Shown piece by piece: positions 27,627 through 36,567 of a stretch of 64,000 nt of DNA. The stretch is taken from the NCBI RefSeq assembly GCF_000021945.1, contig NC_011831.1, positions 3,485,353-3,549,352 on the forward strand. Reading direction: 5' to 3'. Below the pieces are notes generated by a model. The model had not been told where the DNA came from. It searched no databases and saw nothing but the letters and a program-made list of their open reading frames with translations. Positions within the stretch are counted from its first letter, which is position 1. Each line of letters begins with the position of its first letter. The DNA is from Chloroflexus aggregans DSM 9485. GTDB taxonomy: Bacteria; Chloroflexota; Chloroflexia; Chloroflexales; Chloroflexaceae. The translations under genes and the position numbers were made by a program.

Positions 27627-28827
27627 ACTTATCGCGCAACGTAAACCCTAGCATCAACGCCAAATCGCGCACCGTCGCCTGAGCCGTGCTGACATCACGG
27701 CCCTCGGCGGCAGCATCGATGATCATGCCGGCCATCGCATGCAACGACGCCAACGCAGCCGGTGTATCGAGATCGTCATTCATTGACGTGATGACATCAG
27801 AACGGCCACGGCTCACATCGAGCGGGCTATGGGTGCCACCGGTCAGGCTCAGTGCGTGACGGAGGTCGGCAGCGTACTGTTCGTAGCGAGCGACCGCTTC
27901 GCGTCGGTAATCGAAATCTTCCCGATAATGCTCGCTCAGCAAATACCACCGGAGCGCATCGGGATGATGCATCTGCAACGCATCACGGGCGAAGACCAAA
28001 TTGCCCAACGATTTACTCATCTTCTCACCATCGAGCCAGACTAAGCCCACGTGCATCCAGATACGGGCAAACGGTCGCTTGCCAGTGGCCGATTCGCTCT
28101 GTGCAATTTCACACGAATGGTGCGGAAAGATCAGATCGGCACCACCACCGTGAATATCGATCTGTTCACCGAGGTAGCGGATCGACATAGCGCTACACTC
28201 AATATGCCAACCGGGTCGCCCCAAGCCCCATGGGCTTTCCCACTTGGGTTCGTCGGGGTTGCCCCGTTGCCAAAGCACGAAATCGAGCGGATCGCGCTTG
28301 TTGGGGTCATGTGGGTTATTGCCCCGCTGATTAGCAATCGAAAGCAGCTCGGCATAACCCATACGCGCCATGCGGCCAAAGTCAGGATCGGTTTGGATAC
28401 TGAAATACACGTTGCCGTCAACTACATACGCATGACCGAGTTCGACCAGTCGCTCGATAATGGGGATCATGATCGCAACTTCTTCACTCACCCGCGGAGC
28501 GAAGGTTGGCGGCAAAATATTGAGGTCGGCACAGTCGGCTCGCAATTGAGCAATTTGTCGTTCGGCCAGTTCGTACCAGTTCACCCCATCACGACGGGCA
28601 CGCTCGAAGAGAGGGTCATCTACGTCGGTGATATTCTGACAGTACGTCACCGTTGCGCCCTGCCGGCGTAAGTAGCGGACCAGTACGTCGAAGACGATGA
28701 AGGTGCGAGCATGGCCCATATGGGTGGTATCGTAGGGAGTAACCCCGCACACGTACAGTGTGACCGGGCGGTCGGTGGGCGGCGAGAATGGTTCCCGGAT
28801 GCGGGAGAGAGTACTAAACAGTTGCAT
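27625..28827 (-). CDS. cysS: Cysteinyl-tRNA synthetase-like class I enzyme, short form (MshC-like length)
   Basis: This 400-residue enzyme has the class I catalytic core of cysteinyl-tRNA synthetase: HMGHA (36-40, HIGH motif), KMSKS (269-273) and the zinc ligands Cys27, Cys211 (WHIEC), His236 or 237 and Glu240. A DALR-like helical region (about 305-370) follows, but the chain ends at LMLGFTLRDK, lacking the about 60-residue C-terminal anticodon-binding part of typical CysRS. TPYDTTHMGHA also resembles MshC, the mycothiol Cys:GlcN-Ins ligase of similar length, more than the usual TVYDYAHIGHA. It could be a minimal CysRS or an MshC-type ligase; I favour CysRS family. Start ATG 28827 has AAGGA upstream. 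Confidence 0.8.
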   Translation of the reverse strand: MQLFSTLSRIREPFSPPTDRPVTLYVCGVTPYDTTHMGHARTFIVFDVLVRYLRRQGATVTYCQNITDVDDPLFERARRDGVNWYELAERQIAQLRADCADLNILPPTFAPRVSEEVAIMIPIIERLVELGHAYVVDGNVYFSIQTDPDFGRMARMGYAELLSIANQRGNNPHDPNKRDPLDFVLWQRGNPDEPKWESPWGLGRPGWHIECSAMSIRYLGEQIDIHGGGADLIFPHHSCEIAQSESATGKRPFARIWMHVGLVWLDGEKMSKSLGNLVFARDALQMHHPDALRWYLLSEHYREDFDYRREAVARYEQYAADLRHALSLTGGTHSPLDVSRGRSDVITSMNDDLDTPAALASLHAMAGMIIDAAAEGRDVSTAQATVRDLALMLGFTLRDK

Positions 28828-28989
28828 ACCTACGTGTCCTTAACTGATACGCTCAGGCATAACATTCGTAATGCCTGCTCTTATGGTATCACCAATTATC
28901 ATTTCGGCGAAATAATGACCAGGCACATGGATAGCAACCAGGACACCGGGATTGCCGACCGATAGGAGCGTCTAGTGTAGTTCCGCCGT

Positions 28990-29433
28990 CTACGGTGTGG
29001 CAATAGGTACCCTGGCAGCAATCTCAGGCGCCACCTCAAGCACAGTAGCCGACATCCATCCGGTTTGACCGTCGGGTAAGCGGACGATGTACCAGTTGGC
29101 CCGTTGGCCTTCGAGAAGAACTTCGGTATCAACCGGAACCACGGTCACAATCGGAAAGGAGGTACCGGGGCCACTGCGCATGTTCGCCGTGGTAGCGGCT
29201 CGCCCGATAAATTGGGCAGTAGTCGGTGTGGCAGTTGCCGATGGTCCCAGAATAATCGTCACCGGTGAGCGGGTAGGTTGCGGTGTGACCGGGGTCACAC
29301 TTGGGAGGCGGGGTAGCGTTGGGAAGGGGCTTGGGGAAGGGGGCAACGCGGCACTGAAATCGAGGCAAGCGGTGAGCATAGCGGCACAGCTTAACCATAC
29401 GCAACACCAAAGCGTGAGCGTCTGCGGTTTCAT
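28990..29433 (-). CDS. SH3-domain lipoprotein
   Basis: This 147-residue protein has a lipoprotein signal ending MLTAC, a Pro/Thr/Ser-rich spacer of about 45 residues and a bacterial SH3-like domain (TTANMRSGPGTSFPIVTVVPVDTEVLLEGQRANWYIV, DGQTGWMSATVL). Such domains bind cell-wall or other extracytoplasmic ligands. ATG 29433 has AAGGA upstream; a TTG two codons earlier is less likely. It is followed on the same strand by the CysRS-like gene and preceded by the tRNA pair. Confidence 0.8.
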   Translation of the reverse strand: MKPQTLTLWCCVWLSCAAMLTACLDFSAALPPSPSPFPTLPRLPSVTPVTPQPTRSPVTIILGPSATATPTTAQFIGRAATTANMRSGPGTSFPIVTVVPVDTEVLLEGQRANWYIVRLPDGQTGWMSATVLEVAPEIAARVPIATP

Positions 29434-29539
29434 AGGCAATTCCTTGTCAAGCGACGTATCCTACCTGTATCATACCAAATCGGGATAGCAGCGGCGGGTT
29501 GGTACCGCCTGCTCTGGTCTCGACGGCTGAAAAACGGTA

Positions 29540-29568
29540 AAGCGCCTATGCAACAAGCATAGGCGCTT
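29540..29568 (-). terminator. Hairpin terminator downstream of the tRNA pair
   Basis: AAGCGCCTATGC (29540-29551) pairs perfectly with GCATAGGCGCTT (29557-29568) around a 5-nt loop. Read on the minus strand it lies 7 nt after tRNA-Pro and is followed by TTTACCGTTTTT, consistent with intrinsic termination of the tRNA transcript. Confidence 0.75.
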
Positions 29569-29574
29569 CTTGTT

Positions 29575-29651
29575 TGGTCGGGGCGAGTGGATTTGAACCA
29601 CCGACCTCCGCGACCCGAACGCGGCGCTCTACCAGGCTGAGCCACGCCCCG
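29575..29651 (-). tRNA. tRNA-Pro (anticodon CGG)
   Basis: A 77-nt cloverleaf is read on the minus strand. The acceptor stem CGGGGCG pairs with CGCCCCG, the D-arm is GCTCAGCCTGGTAGAGC, the anticodon stem CCGCG/CGCGG encloses loop TTCGGGT giving anticodon CGG, and the T-arm is GGTGGTTCAAATCCACT. The 3' CCA is encoded (29575-29577). It lies 21 nt downstream of tRNA-Leu in the same transcript. Confidence 0.95.
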
Positions 29652-29672
29652 TCGAAGAACGGTGTTGTCGGG

Positions 29673-29760
29673 TGGTGCCGAAGGTGGGACTTGAACCCAC
29701 ACGGGGGTTGATCCCCAGCGGTTTTTGAGACCGCCGCGTCTGCCATTCCGCCACTTCGGC
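29673..29760 (-). tRNA. tRNA-Leu (anticodon CAA)
   Basis: An 88-nt class II tRNA is read on the minus strand. Acceptor stem GCCGAAG pairs with CTTCGGC, the anticodon stem GCGGT/ACCGC encloses loop CTCAAAA giving anticodon CAA, a long variable arm (TGGGGATCAACCCCCGT) follows, and the T-arm is GTGGGTTCAAGTCCCAC. CCA is encoded at the 3' end (29673-29675). Confidence 0.95.
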
Positions 29761-29901
29761 GCGACAGAGCAGATTATAGCAGCGATTGCGTCGTTCGTCA
29801 AGGCATCGGTGATTGGCGTGCGATCGATGCCGGTGCAGAATAAGTGTGCCCCATGTAACAGTGGTATAATTGGCGTAGCACAACGTACATCACGGACGAC
29901 A

Positions 29902-31287
29902 ATGGTCATGTTTGATCGGTTGGCTGACAACCTGACGGTATGCGGGCAGAACGATTCGTATACCATCCTCAACCTGATCGGGCGAGGTGGCATGGGTGCG
30001 GTCTATCGCGTGCGCCGGGCCAGTGATGGTAGCATTTGGGCGCTGAAGGAGATGCGACCTGCCGGTGAGGTGACTGCCGAAGAGTTGGCTGAAGCGCGCC
30101 AGCTCTTCCTGCAAGAGGCTGAATTGCTGCGTTCGCTCTCTTTCCCCAACTTGCCGGTCGTGATCGATCTGTTCGAGTATGAAGGTCGTCCGACGATGAT
30201 CATGGAGTTTGTGCCGGGCAAGACGCTTGAGGCAATGATTCGCGAGGCGAATGCACCGATGCTCGAACAGCAAGTGATCGGCTATGGGATCCAACTCTGT
30301 CGCGTATTACACTATCTGCATACCCGTCAGCCGCCGATTATCTATCGCGATCTCAAGCCGGCCAATGTGATCGTTACCCCCGATGGCGTGCTCAAGTTAG
30401 TCGATTTTGGGGTAGCCCGTAAGCACAAAGTCGGTAAATCGAAAGATACCATTGCAATGGGGTCGGCTGGGTATGCGCCACCCGAACAGTACGGCAAAGG
30501 GCAGACCGATGCTCGCTCGGATATTTATGCGCTCGGGGCGACGATGCTGCATTTGCTGACGGCGATGCCGCCGGTGCCGTTGCAGCCGCCGCGGAAGGGT
30601 GAAATTATGCGGATCAACCGTTCGGTTACACCGGAGACCGAGGCAATTATTATCCGTGCGATGAACCTTGAGCGCGAGAAGCGGTTTGCGACTTGTGCCG
30701 AACTTGAGCAAGCGTTGCATAAACGGCTGAAGTCGCCGTTTGTCGATCCTACCCTACACATGGCACCGTTGCCGCCGATCAAACCACCGGGAGCAGAGCA
30801 GGTTCCGGTGGCGGTGCCATTGCCGCCATCCGCACCGCAACCACCGGTTGGGCTGGTGTGTGAGCGATGTGGCCGGCTGAACAAAGTACAGGCGCGATTT
30901 TGTGCCGGTTGCGGTGCCCCTCTTCACCAGGGCGCACCGGTGGTTGGTACCGAAAGACCGACTGTGCCATCGGCACGACTGATCGTGCGTTCGCCTTATC
31001 GCACGTGGGAGGTAAAACTCGATCATAAGCTAGTACGGATCGGTCGGCGCGATCCGCGTCAAGCCCATTTCCCCGAATTAGATTTGGCAGAACACGACCG
31101 TGGTATCGCCTCGCGCTTGCACGCTATCATCGAGCGACGGGGTGATCAGTATACGCTGACCGATCAGCAGAGTACCAACGGCACTCAGATTAACGGGAAG
31201 TTGATCCCGCCGCGAGTGCCGCAACCACTCAAGTCGGGTGATCTGATTAAGATCGGTGATGTAGAGATGGAGTTTCGGTGGAACTGA
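29902..31287 (+). CDS. Serine/threonine protein kinase with zinc ribbon and FHA domain
   Basis: This soluble 461-residue kinase has an N-terminal Hanks-type domain: glycine loop GRGGMGAVYRV, ATP-anchoring Lys in WALKEM (about 48), YRDLKPANV (about 148), DFGVARKH (about 168) and SAGYAPPEQYG. A zinc ribbon follows (CERCGRL and CAGCGAPL, about 320-345), then a C-terminal FHA domain (RIGRRD, SRLHAIIERRG, STNGTQING, about 365-455) that would bind phosphothreonine. No membrane helix is seen. ATG 29902 is chosen (29908 also possible) because the longer frame runs through tRNA-Leu; a TATAAT at 29865-29870 would start the mRNA just upstream. It overlaps purQ by 10 nt. Confidence 0.88.
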   Translation: MVMFDRLADNLTVCGQNDSYTILNLIGRGGMGAVYRVRRASDGSIWALKEMRPAGEVTAEELAEARQLFLQEAELLRSLSFPNLPVVIDLFEYEGRPTMIMEFVPGKTLEAMIREANAPMLEQQVIGYGIQLCRVLHYLHTRQPPIIYRDLKPANVIVTPDGVLKLVDFGVARKHKVGKSKDTIAMGSAGYAPPEQYGKGQTDARSDIYALGATMLHLLTAMPPVPLQPPRKGEIMRINRSVTPETEAIIIRAMNLEREKRFATCAELEQALHKRLKSPFVDPTLHMAPLPPIKPPGAEQVPVAVPLPPSAPQPPVGLVCERCGRLNKVQARFCAGCGAPLHQGAPVVGTERPTVPSARLIVRSPYRTWEVKLDHKLVRIGRRDPRQAHFPELDLAEHDRGIASRLHAIIERRGDQYTLTDQQSTNGTQINGKLIPPRVPQPLKSGDLIKIGDVEMEFRWN

Positions 31288-32042
31288 AAGCTCTGATTCT
31301 GCGTGCTCCCGGTATCAACCGTGATACCGATGCGGCACTGGCGTGTGAGTTGGCCGGTGCCCGCCCTGAACGGATCCACGTTAATCGCTTGGCCGAAGGA
31401 TCGATTCGCCTGGCGGATTATGCCTTGCTCGTCATTCCCGGTGGTTTTTCGTATGGCGATCATCTGGGGGCAGGGCATTTGTTGGCGGTTGACCTTATTC
31501 ATCGCCTCGGTGAAGAACTCGAACGCTTTGTAGCCGATGGTCGCCCGGTGATCGGCATCTGTAATGGTTTTCAAGTATTGGTCAAGGCCGGCCTGTTACC
31601 CGGCCCGCCACGTCAATCGCCGCAGGTGACGTTAACAACCAACGAGTCTGGTCAGTTTGAGTGCCGTTGGGTGCATCTTGAGCCGGTACCTACCAGTCGC
31701 TGCCTGTTCACGCGCGGTATTGAGCAACCGATAGAGGTGCCGGTGGCGCACGGTGAAGGTCGGATTGCGGTGCGTGATGAGGCGACACTCGCCGAACTCG
31801 AGGCGAATGGTTTGGTCGCGCTGCGGTATCTCGGCGAGGAATATCCGGCTAATCCGAACGGATCACCGCATCGAATTGCCGGGTTGTGTAATGCGCAAGG
31901 GAATGTGCTCGGTCTCATGCCGCACCCTGAAAATGCTGTGCTACCACATCAGCACCCACGGTGGACCCGCGAACCGGTTCGGCGTGAAGGAGATGGGTTG
32001 CAGATTTTTCGCAATGCGGTGCGGTATGCAGCATCGTTGTAA
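31278..32042 (+). CDS. purQ: Phosphoribosylformylglycinamidine synthase subunit PurQ
   Basis: PurQ is the glutaminase subunit of FGAM synthase in purine synthesis. The 254-residue class I amidotransferase has FSYGDHLGAGHLLA, catalytic Cys95 in GICNGFQVL, VPVAHGEGRIAV, YLGEEYPANPNGS and MPHPENAV with the catalytic His. The length is above the short Bacillus type but within the range for the two-subunit enzyme. The start overlaps the kinase gene; purL and purS are not in the window. Co-transcription with a kinase and lgt looks like a housekeeping cluster rather than a pathway operon. Confidence 0.88.
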   Translation: MELKALILRAPGINRDTDAALACELAGARPERIHVNRLAEGSIRLADYALLVIPGGFSYGDHLGAGHLLAVDLIHRLGEELERFVADGRPVIGICNGFQVLVKAGLLPGPPRQSPQVTLTTNESGQFECRWVHLEPVPTSRCLFTRGIEQPIEVPVAHGEGRIAVRDEATLAELEANGLVALRYLGEEYPANPNGSPHRIAGLCNAQGNVLGLMPHPENAVLPHQHPRWTREPVRREGDGLQIFRNAVRYAASL

Positions 32043-32089
32043 GGTGATTGCGACACTGCTGATGGGCAGTGGGATGGAGTGGAACGATT

Positions 32090-33007
32090 ATGGTACTCTA
32101 CCCGCCTGATGACCCGTTTCTGATCAGCTTTACGCTGTTCGGGTTGCCGATCGTTGTGCGTTGGTACGGCGCGATTATTATGACCGGTGCGCTCATTGCA
32201 GCGTTACTAGCCTCACGTCGTGCCGTTGCTCGTGGCTACCATCCCGATCACGTCTGGAATCAGTTGATGCTAGGATTGGTGCTCGGTATTGCCGGTGCAC
32301 GGATATATTATGTGGCTTTTGAGTGGGAACGCTTTGCGCCGAACCCGTGGAGTGTCTTTAACCTGACGACCGGTGGGATTGCTATCCACGGCGCCATTAT
32401 CGGGGCGTTGCTCTCTACGGTAATCTATACCCGTTATGCCGGGTTGCCTTATTGGGATTGGCTCGATGTCTGTGTGCCGGGTTTTTTACTGGCCCAGAGT
32501 ATTGGCAGGTGGGGAAATTTCTTCAACCAAGAAGCCTATGGCCGGCCAACCGATTTGCCGTTCGGGTTGCGGATTGATCCAGAGTACCGGGTACCACCTT
32601 ATAATGATCTGACGACCTACCCGATCACGACCCTCTTCCATCCGACGTTTCTGTATGAGTCGGTCTGGAATCTGGTTGGGGTGGGAATATTGCTCTGGCT
32701 CGACCGCCGCTTTGGTCGGTTGGCGCCGCCCGAACGGCGGCGGCTCAATCCGGGTGATCTGCTGTTTTTGTACGGGATCATCTATTCGAGCGGACGGTTC
32801 TGGATTGAAGGCTTGCGTATCGATAGTTTGTGTGCGAACGGGGTTGGTGGTTCGTGCGAGGGTAGTATTCGGGTGGCGCAGTTGGTGAGTATGGTGGCGA
32901 TTGTGGTCTGTGGGGTATTGATCTTCCTCAATCACCGGCGACCGTTCGCCGGTACCCCGACGGTGAGGCCTGATGGTGATGCGTCTCCGGTATCAGAGGC
33001 GCGTTGA
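32090..33007 (+). CDS. lgt: Prolipoprotein diacylglyceryl transferase Lgt
   Basis: Lgt transfers diacylglycerol from phosphatidylglycerol to the lipobox cysteine of prolipoproteins in the membrane. The 305-residue polytopic protein has VRWYGAIIMTGALIAALLA, GLVLGIAGARIYYVAFEW, TGGIAIHGAIIGALLS, the signature QSIGRWGNFFNQEAYGRPTDLPFGL, HPTFLYESVWN and SSGRFWIEGLRID. ATG 32090 is preceded by GGAG; an in-frame GTG at 32069 is less likely. Predicted substrates in this window include the TAXI receptor and the SH3 lipoprotein. Confidence 0.93.
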   Translation: MVLYPPDDPFLISFTLFGLPIVVRWYGAIIMTGALIAALLASRRAVARGYHPDHVWNQLMLGLVLGIAGARIYYVAFEWERFAPNPWSVFNLTTGGIAIHGAIIGALLSTVIYTRYAGLPYWDWLDVCVPGFLLAQSIGRWGNFFNQEAYGRPTDLPFGLRIDPEYRVPPYNDLTTYPITTLFHPTFLYESVWNLVGVGILLWLDRRFGRLAPPERRRLNPGDLLFLYGIIYSSGRFWIEGLRIDSLCANGVGGSCEGSIRVAQLVSMVAIVVCGVLIFLNHRRPFAGTPTVRPDGDASPVSEAR

Positions 33008-33033
33008 GTTAACATAATGATTATACATTGATG

Positions 33034-33068
33034 GCCGGGCCGGCAGTTATTGCTGTGCCCGGCTTTAC
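33034..33068 (+). terminator. Hairpin terminator after lgt
   Basis: GCCGGGC (33034-33040) pairs with GCCCGGC (33057-33063) with inner partial pairing, followed by TTTACAT. It lies 27 nt after the lgt stop, between lgt and the converging glycosyltransferase gene, so it could end transcription on the plus strand. Confidence 0.6.
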
Positions 33069-33139
33069 ATCTCTCTACATAAGGTGACTGGCAGCAGGTG
33101 GGTGAGGAGTGCGGAGGTACTACTCTGTATGCCGTTAGT

Positions 33140-34183
33140 TCAGTCGTCATCCCTACCCAACAACCGCGCGTAGAGTTGCCGAAAGCCCTTGCCAAGCGGG
33201 CCGTAGGCAAACTTCGCCACGACCTTCTCACGACCGTGCTCACCGAAACGGCGGCGCAGTGCGGCATCTTCACCTAATATCCGTACCTTCTCGGCATAAC
33301 CGGCGACATCATCGCGGGCGACCAAAAATCCATTCAGACCATCGTCAACCACCTCAGGCAGAGCGGCGACGTTCGTCGTCACCACCGGGCGGCCACAGGC
33401 CAATGCTTCTGCCGGTGCGATGCCGAACCCTTCGAGCCGCGAGGGGAAGAGCAGGATGTCGCAACTCTGGTAAGCCGCCACCAGCCCGGCGCGGTCGGGT
33501 GAGCCAATCGGGATCATCCGTGGATGGGGTGGACCGGTATCGCGTCCTTGAAATCCACCGGTGTAGTAGAGGGCATAATCGGCGGGTAAACGATCCATAA
33601 TCTGGGGAAGCAGGTCGAACCCTTTCCGGCGAGTACGATTGCCGACAAACAACAATCGAATGCGGGCATCGCTCGGTGGGAGACCATCGTTGCGACGCGC
33701 CATTCCCGGCGGTGGAACGAAGACATCGGTGTCAATCCCGTCGTAGATCAGGACGGTATCGCGCCGACCGTAAGTCAGTGCAACCATCCGTTGGGTATAG
33801 CGACTAACACAGACAACCGCATCGGCATACGCGATGGAGAGGCCGTCGTAGCGCGATTCGACCAGTCGGTAGAAAAGGCGTTGGGCGAATGAGCTATACG
33901 GTTGTAACGCCGGATCGGTGGTGAGATGGTGGACGGTTGTGACCACCGGGCGTTCGTAGTTGCGCAGGCTAAATGCGACGCGCGAGCGGCCTTGCACAAT
34001 GTCGAACCGACGGACAATATCGGCGGGGAGGGTAGCGGGAATGAGCATCGGGAGAAAATTGTACAGTTCGGGTAAACGCAAAAGTTCGGGCGCCAAACCG
34101 GTACGCCTGACTGCACGGGTGATGTTCTGAATGCCGAAATCAACACCACCACGACCGAGTGGTGAGATAAAGAGTGGACGCAT
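33140..34183 (-). CDS. Glycosyltransferase family 4 enzyme
   Basis: This 347-residue GT-B glycosyltransferase has the family-4 layout: N-terminal acceptor domain with GGVDFGIQNITRAVRR, a DAVVCVSRYTQRMV segment, IRLLFVGNRTRRKGFDLLPQIM (donor domain start, about 175) and the ExxxxxxxE motif FPSRLEGFGIAPAEALACGRPVV. It probably transfers a sugar from an NDP-sugar to a lipid or polysaccharide; neither substrate can be told. It starts at ATG 34183 and follows the GNAT gene on the same strand by about 130 nt. Confidence 0.85.
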   Translation of the reverse strand: MRPLFISPLGRGGVDFGIQNITRAVRRTGLAPELLRLPELYNFLPMLIPATLPADIVRRFDIVQGRSRVAFSLRNYERPVVTTVHHLTTDPALQPYSSFAQRLFYRLVESRYDGLSIAYADAVVCVSRYTQRMVALTYGRRDTVLIYDGIDTDVFVPPPGMARRNDGLPPSDARIRLLFVGNRTRRKGFDLLPQIMDRLPADYALYYTGGFQGRDTGPPHPRMIPIGSPDRAGLVAAYQSCDILLFPSRLEGFGIAPAEALACGRPVVTTNVAALPEVVDDGLNGFLVARDDVAGYAEKVRILGEDAALRRRFGEHGREKVVAKFAYGPLGKGFRQLYARLLGRDDD

Positions 34184-34311
34184 AGCACGGTTCCTATTGT
34201 CTGGCCAAGATTATGCAGCGTGCTACGGCGGGGCTTGTTTGCATACCGCTGTAGCGCCAACGATTGTAACAGGATTTTGCGACGGTGAACGTGGGAGGGT
34301 GGCGGCGAGCG

Positions 34312-35484
34312 TCACCAATAGTCACCACAAAACGGTGGTAGGCCGGCCAGTGTCTGTTCGAGGAGGGTCAAGGCTGCGCGTTGGTATACGGTGAGCAAGC
34401 CAAAAGCGGCGGCGGTGCGTGGGCGCAGGTAGCGACTGAGGAGCTGACCGAGGGTACCGCTGGTGCAGGCGAGATCGACAGTATCGTGGTCGAGACGACT
34501 GACGGTTGTTTGGCCGTCGTACCATTCAATCTGGTAGCAACCGGCATTGTCGTTGAGCCAGTCATCGGCAACTTGGATACGCAGCCGACCATTGACCGTA
34601 GCAAAGGGATACAGACTTAACAAGCGGGTCACATCGAGTACTCGTTGCATAAACAATGGTACCACCGTTGTCGGCGCAGGAGCTGGCAACAGTGCATTTA
34701 GTGGAGCATCGATAGGGGTGGTAATCTCGGCGGCGACGATCTGGTCGGCGTGCGACGCGATAAAGACAAAGAGTTGCGCGCGTGCGAGCGGGTCGAGCGC
34801 GACAATATCGCGGCAGACGAGGCGATCACCGTCGCTCCTCCGTTCGAGGCGGTAAATCAGGTACGAACGCCCGTTACTATGTTCATCACGCCAGATATAG
34901 GCGGAATACGGTTCACCGTCCCATGTTTGTAACACATCGATCTGCCACCATGTGCGGTCGCGCACGAGGAGGCCATAACGTCCACGCAAGGCACCGCGAT
35001 AGATAGCGTCAAGCTCTTCGATCTGGTCAACGCCGACCGGATGATAGCTACCGGGGGCGGGGGTAAAGGCACGCAAATGAGCCGGTGTGGGTTGCACCAG
35101 CCGCCGTTCGCCGGCCAATGCCCACCCCAACCGATGATAGAAATCGGCGTGAAAGGGATACAGCAACGCCAACACTGCACCACGTTCGCGCAGTTCATCG
35201 CAAGCAGCGCGCAACAGACGCTGAGCGTACCCACGGCGTCGGTGCTGCGGCCAGGTTGCCACACTTCCCAGCGCGCCAACCGGCAACTCGCCGTGGCCGG
35301 CCTGCATCTGGAACGGCATAATCTGCAATTGCGCAACATGCTCGCCATGTACGAACAAGCCGCGCAGTTGCGCGATTACCTCCGGTGTGTAACGGCTACG
35401 GTGATATTGACGGGCAAAAGCGTAGCTATCTAGCGCCCAGAATTGCTCGAAATCGGTTGGGGTAAGTGGTCGGTAGGTTATCAT
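34312..35484 (-). CDS. Eis-like GNAT N-acetyltransferase
   Basis: This 390-residue protein has the tripartite layout of the Eis family: a first GNAT domain with the acetyl-CoA loop VATWPQHRRRGYAQRLLRAA (about 75-95) and FYHRLGWALAGERR, a second GNAT-like domain, and a C-terminal SCP2-like domain (FATVNGRLRIQVADDWLNDNAG, about 295-390). Eis members acetylate amines such as aminoglycosides or lysines in mycobacteria; the natural substrate here is unknown. It lies 15 nt downstream of the methyltransferase gene and probably belongs to the same minus-strand operon. Confidence 0.82.
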   Translation of the reverse strand: MITYRPLTPTDFEQFWALDSYAFARQYHRSRYTPEVIAQLRGLFVHGEHVAQLQIMPFQMQAGHGELPVGALGSVATWPQHRRRGYAQRLLRAACDELRERGAVLALLYPFHADFYHRLGWALAGERRLVQPTPAHLRAFTPAPGSYHPVGVDQIEELDAIYRGALRGRYGLLVRDRTWWQIDVLQTWDGEPYSAYIWRDEHSNGRSYLIYRLERRSDGDRLVCRDIVALDPLARAQLFVFIASHADQIVAAEITTPIDAPLNALLPAPAPTTVVPLFMQRVLDVTRLLSLYPFATVNGRLRIQVADDWLNDNAGCYQIEWYDGQTTVSRLDHDTVDLACTSGTLGQLLSRYLRPRTAAAFGLLTVYQRAALTLLEQTLAGLPPFCGDYW

Positions 35485-35499
35485 CGTGCGTAATACCCA

Positions 35500-36567
35500 T
35501 CACGCTCGCGGTTTTTCCACCAGGATAAAATAACTACCGCAGCGCATCCAACCGAATAACCAGAGATCAAGTTCCATCAGCAGCGTAACCGCTAATAGAG
35601 CATAATACACCGGACCCTTCTGGCGTAAATAGCCACGCATCCGGCGACGAGCGCGAATCTCACGGGCCGTCCCGGCACTCACCCGCGCCGGGACATCGGT
35701 GGTAGGTGTGCGTCCACGTACCCGCCCGATCACCGCCTCACCGAGCTTCATCAGCACATGTTCGACAAACGTTGTAAACAGGCTATTCCAGAACACCACC
35801 TTCACCGGACGCAAGCCGGCCCGCTCGAAGGCGGCTACCACATCTTCCCATGTGGCGAGCGCTTTGATGTGATCGGACTTCCGCAGCTTTTCACGTTCAA
35901 AATCGTACACGCCGGCCTTCACAAAGAGCCGTCCGATCTTGCGACTGACATCGATCAGCGGTTGGATCGGTGACCGCTCACGGGTGTTCGAGAAGGCCAA
36001 CATACGCCCGCCGGGCCGCAGCACACGTGCGGTTTCGGCCAGATACGCATCGATCACCGGGAGCGGAAAATGTTCGAGAATATCGATGGCAAACACCTTA
36101 TCGAAACTGTTATCGGCGAACGGCAACACCCGTGAGTCGGCTTTCACCAGCGTCACCGTGCGCACCGCCTCATCGGCAAAGAGGGTGGCCGGGTCAGAGC
36201 CAACCATCAGCCCAACATACTTCGCATTCCAGACCGCATACTTGGCGGTTCCACAACCGTTATCAAGCACCACATCGGTCTTGCGCCAGCGCATCAGCCG
36301 GCGGAGTGTGCGGTCGCGCACGCCTGCCGCGAGCAAGGGTGGAGCCAGTTCACGATAATCGAGTTCGGCGGCCAACTGCTCTTCATCGGTAACATACTTC
36401 GAGACGTAATCGAAGGCAGCACCGCGTGGCATCAGATCGAGATACCCATCGCAGAACGGGTAATACGCCTGGCAGCGCGGACAGCGCAGGCCGTGATCTT
36501 CGACGATAAGCGGACGCAAGCCGCAGGTCGGGCAGCGTAAGAGCGGAAAAATGCGGTGATCGATCAT
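35500..36567 (-). CDS. SAM-dependent methyltransferase with Trm112-like zinc N-terminus
   Basis: This 355-residue protein has an N-terminal zinc-finger region of the Trm112 type (LRCPTCG and LRCPRCQAYYP) and a class I methyltransferase domain (DVVLDNGCGTAKYA, DSRVLPFADNSFDKVFAIDILEHFP, VLRPGGRMLAFSN). A C-terminal hydrophobic stretch (about 315-345) may associate with the membrane. This fusion is common in glycan or lipid-modifying loci; the substrate is unknown. ATG 36567 overlaps the stop of the upstream gene (ATGA), which decides the start over a TTG six codons earlier. Confidence 0.83.
   Translation of the reverse strand: MIDHRIFPLLRCPTCGLRPLIVEDHGLRCPRCQAYYPFCDGYLDLMPRGAAFDYVSKYVTDEEQLAAELDYRELAPPLLAAGVRDRTLRRLMRWRKTDVVLDNGCGTAKYAVWNAKYVGLMVGSDPATLFADEAVRTVTLVKADSRVLPFADNSFDKVFAIDILEHFPLPVIDAYLAETARVLRPGGRMLAFSNTRERSPIQPLIDVSRKIGRLFVKAGVYDFEREKLRKSDHIKALATWEDVVAAFERAGLRPVKVVFWNSLFTTFVEHVLMKLGEAVIGRVRGRTPTTDVPARVSAGTAREIRARRRMRGYLRQKGPVYYALLAVTLLMELDLWLFGWMRCGSYFILVEKPRA

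Noticed and set aside
26085-27651. Long proline/arginine- and glycine/valine-rich reading frames on both strands
   Set aside because: They are open in nearly all frames because the 40-bp G-rich repeat lacks stop codons; the products are simple repeats with no start signals.
29725-29901. Longer N-terminus for the Ser/Thr kinase
   Set aside because: The extension overlaps tRNA-Leu and lies upstream of a TATAAT that would start the transcript.
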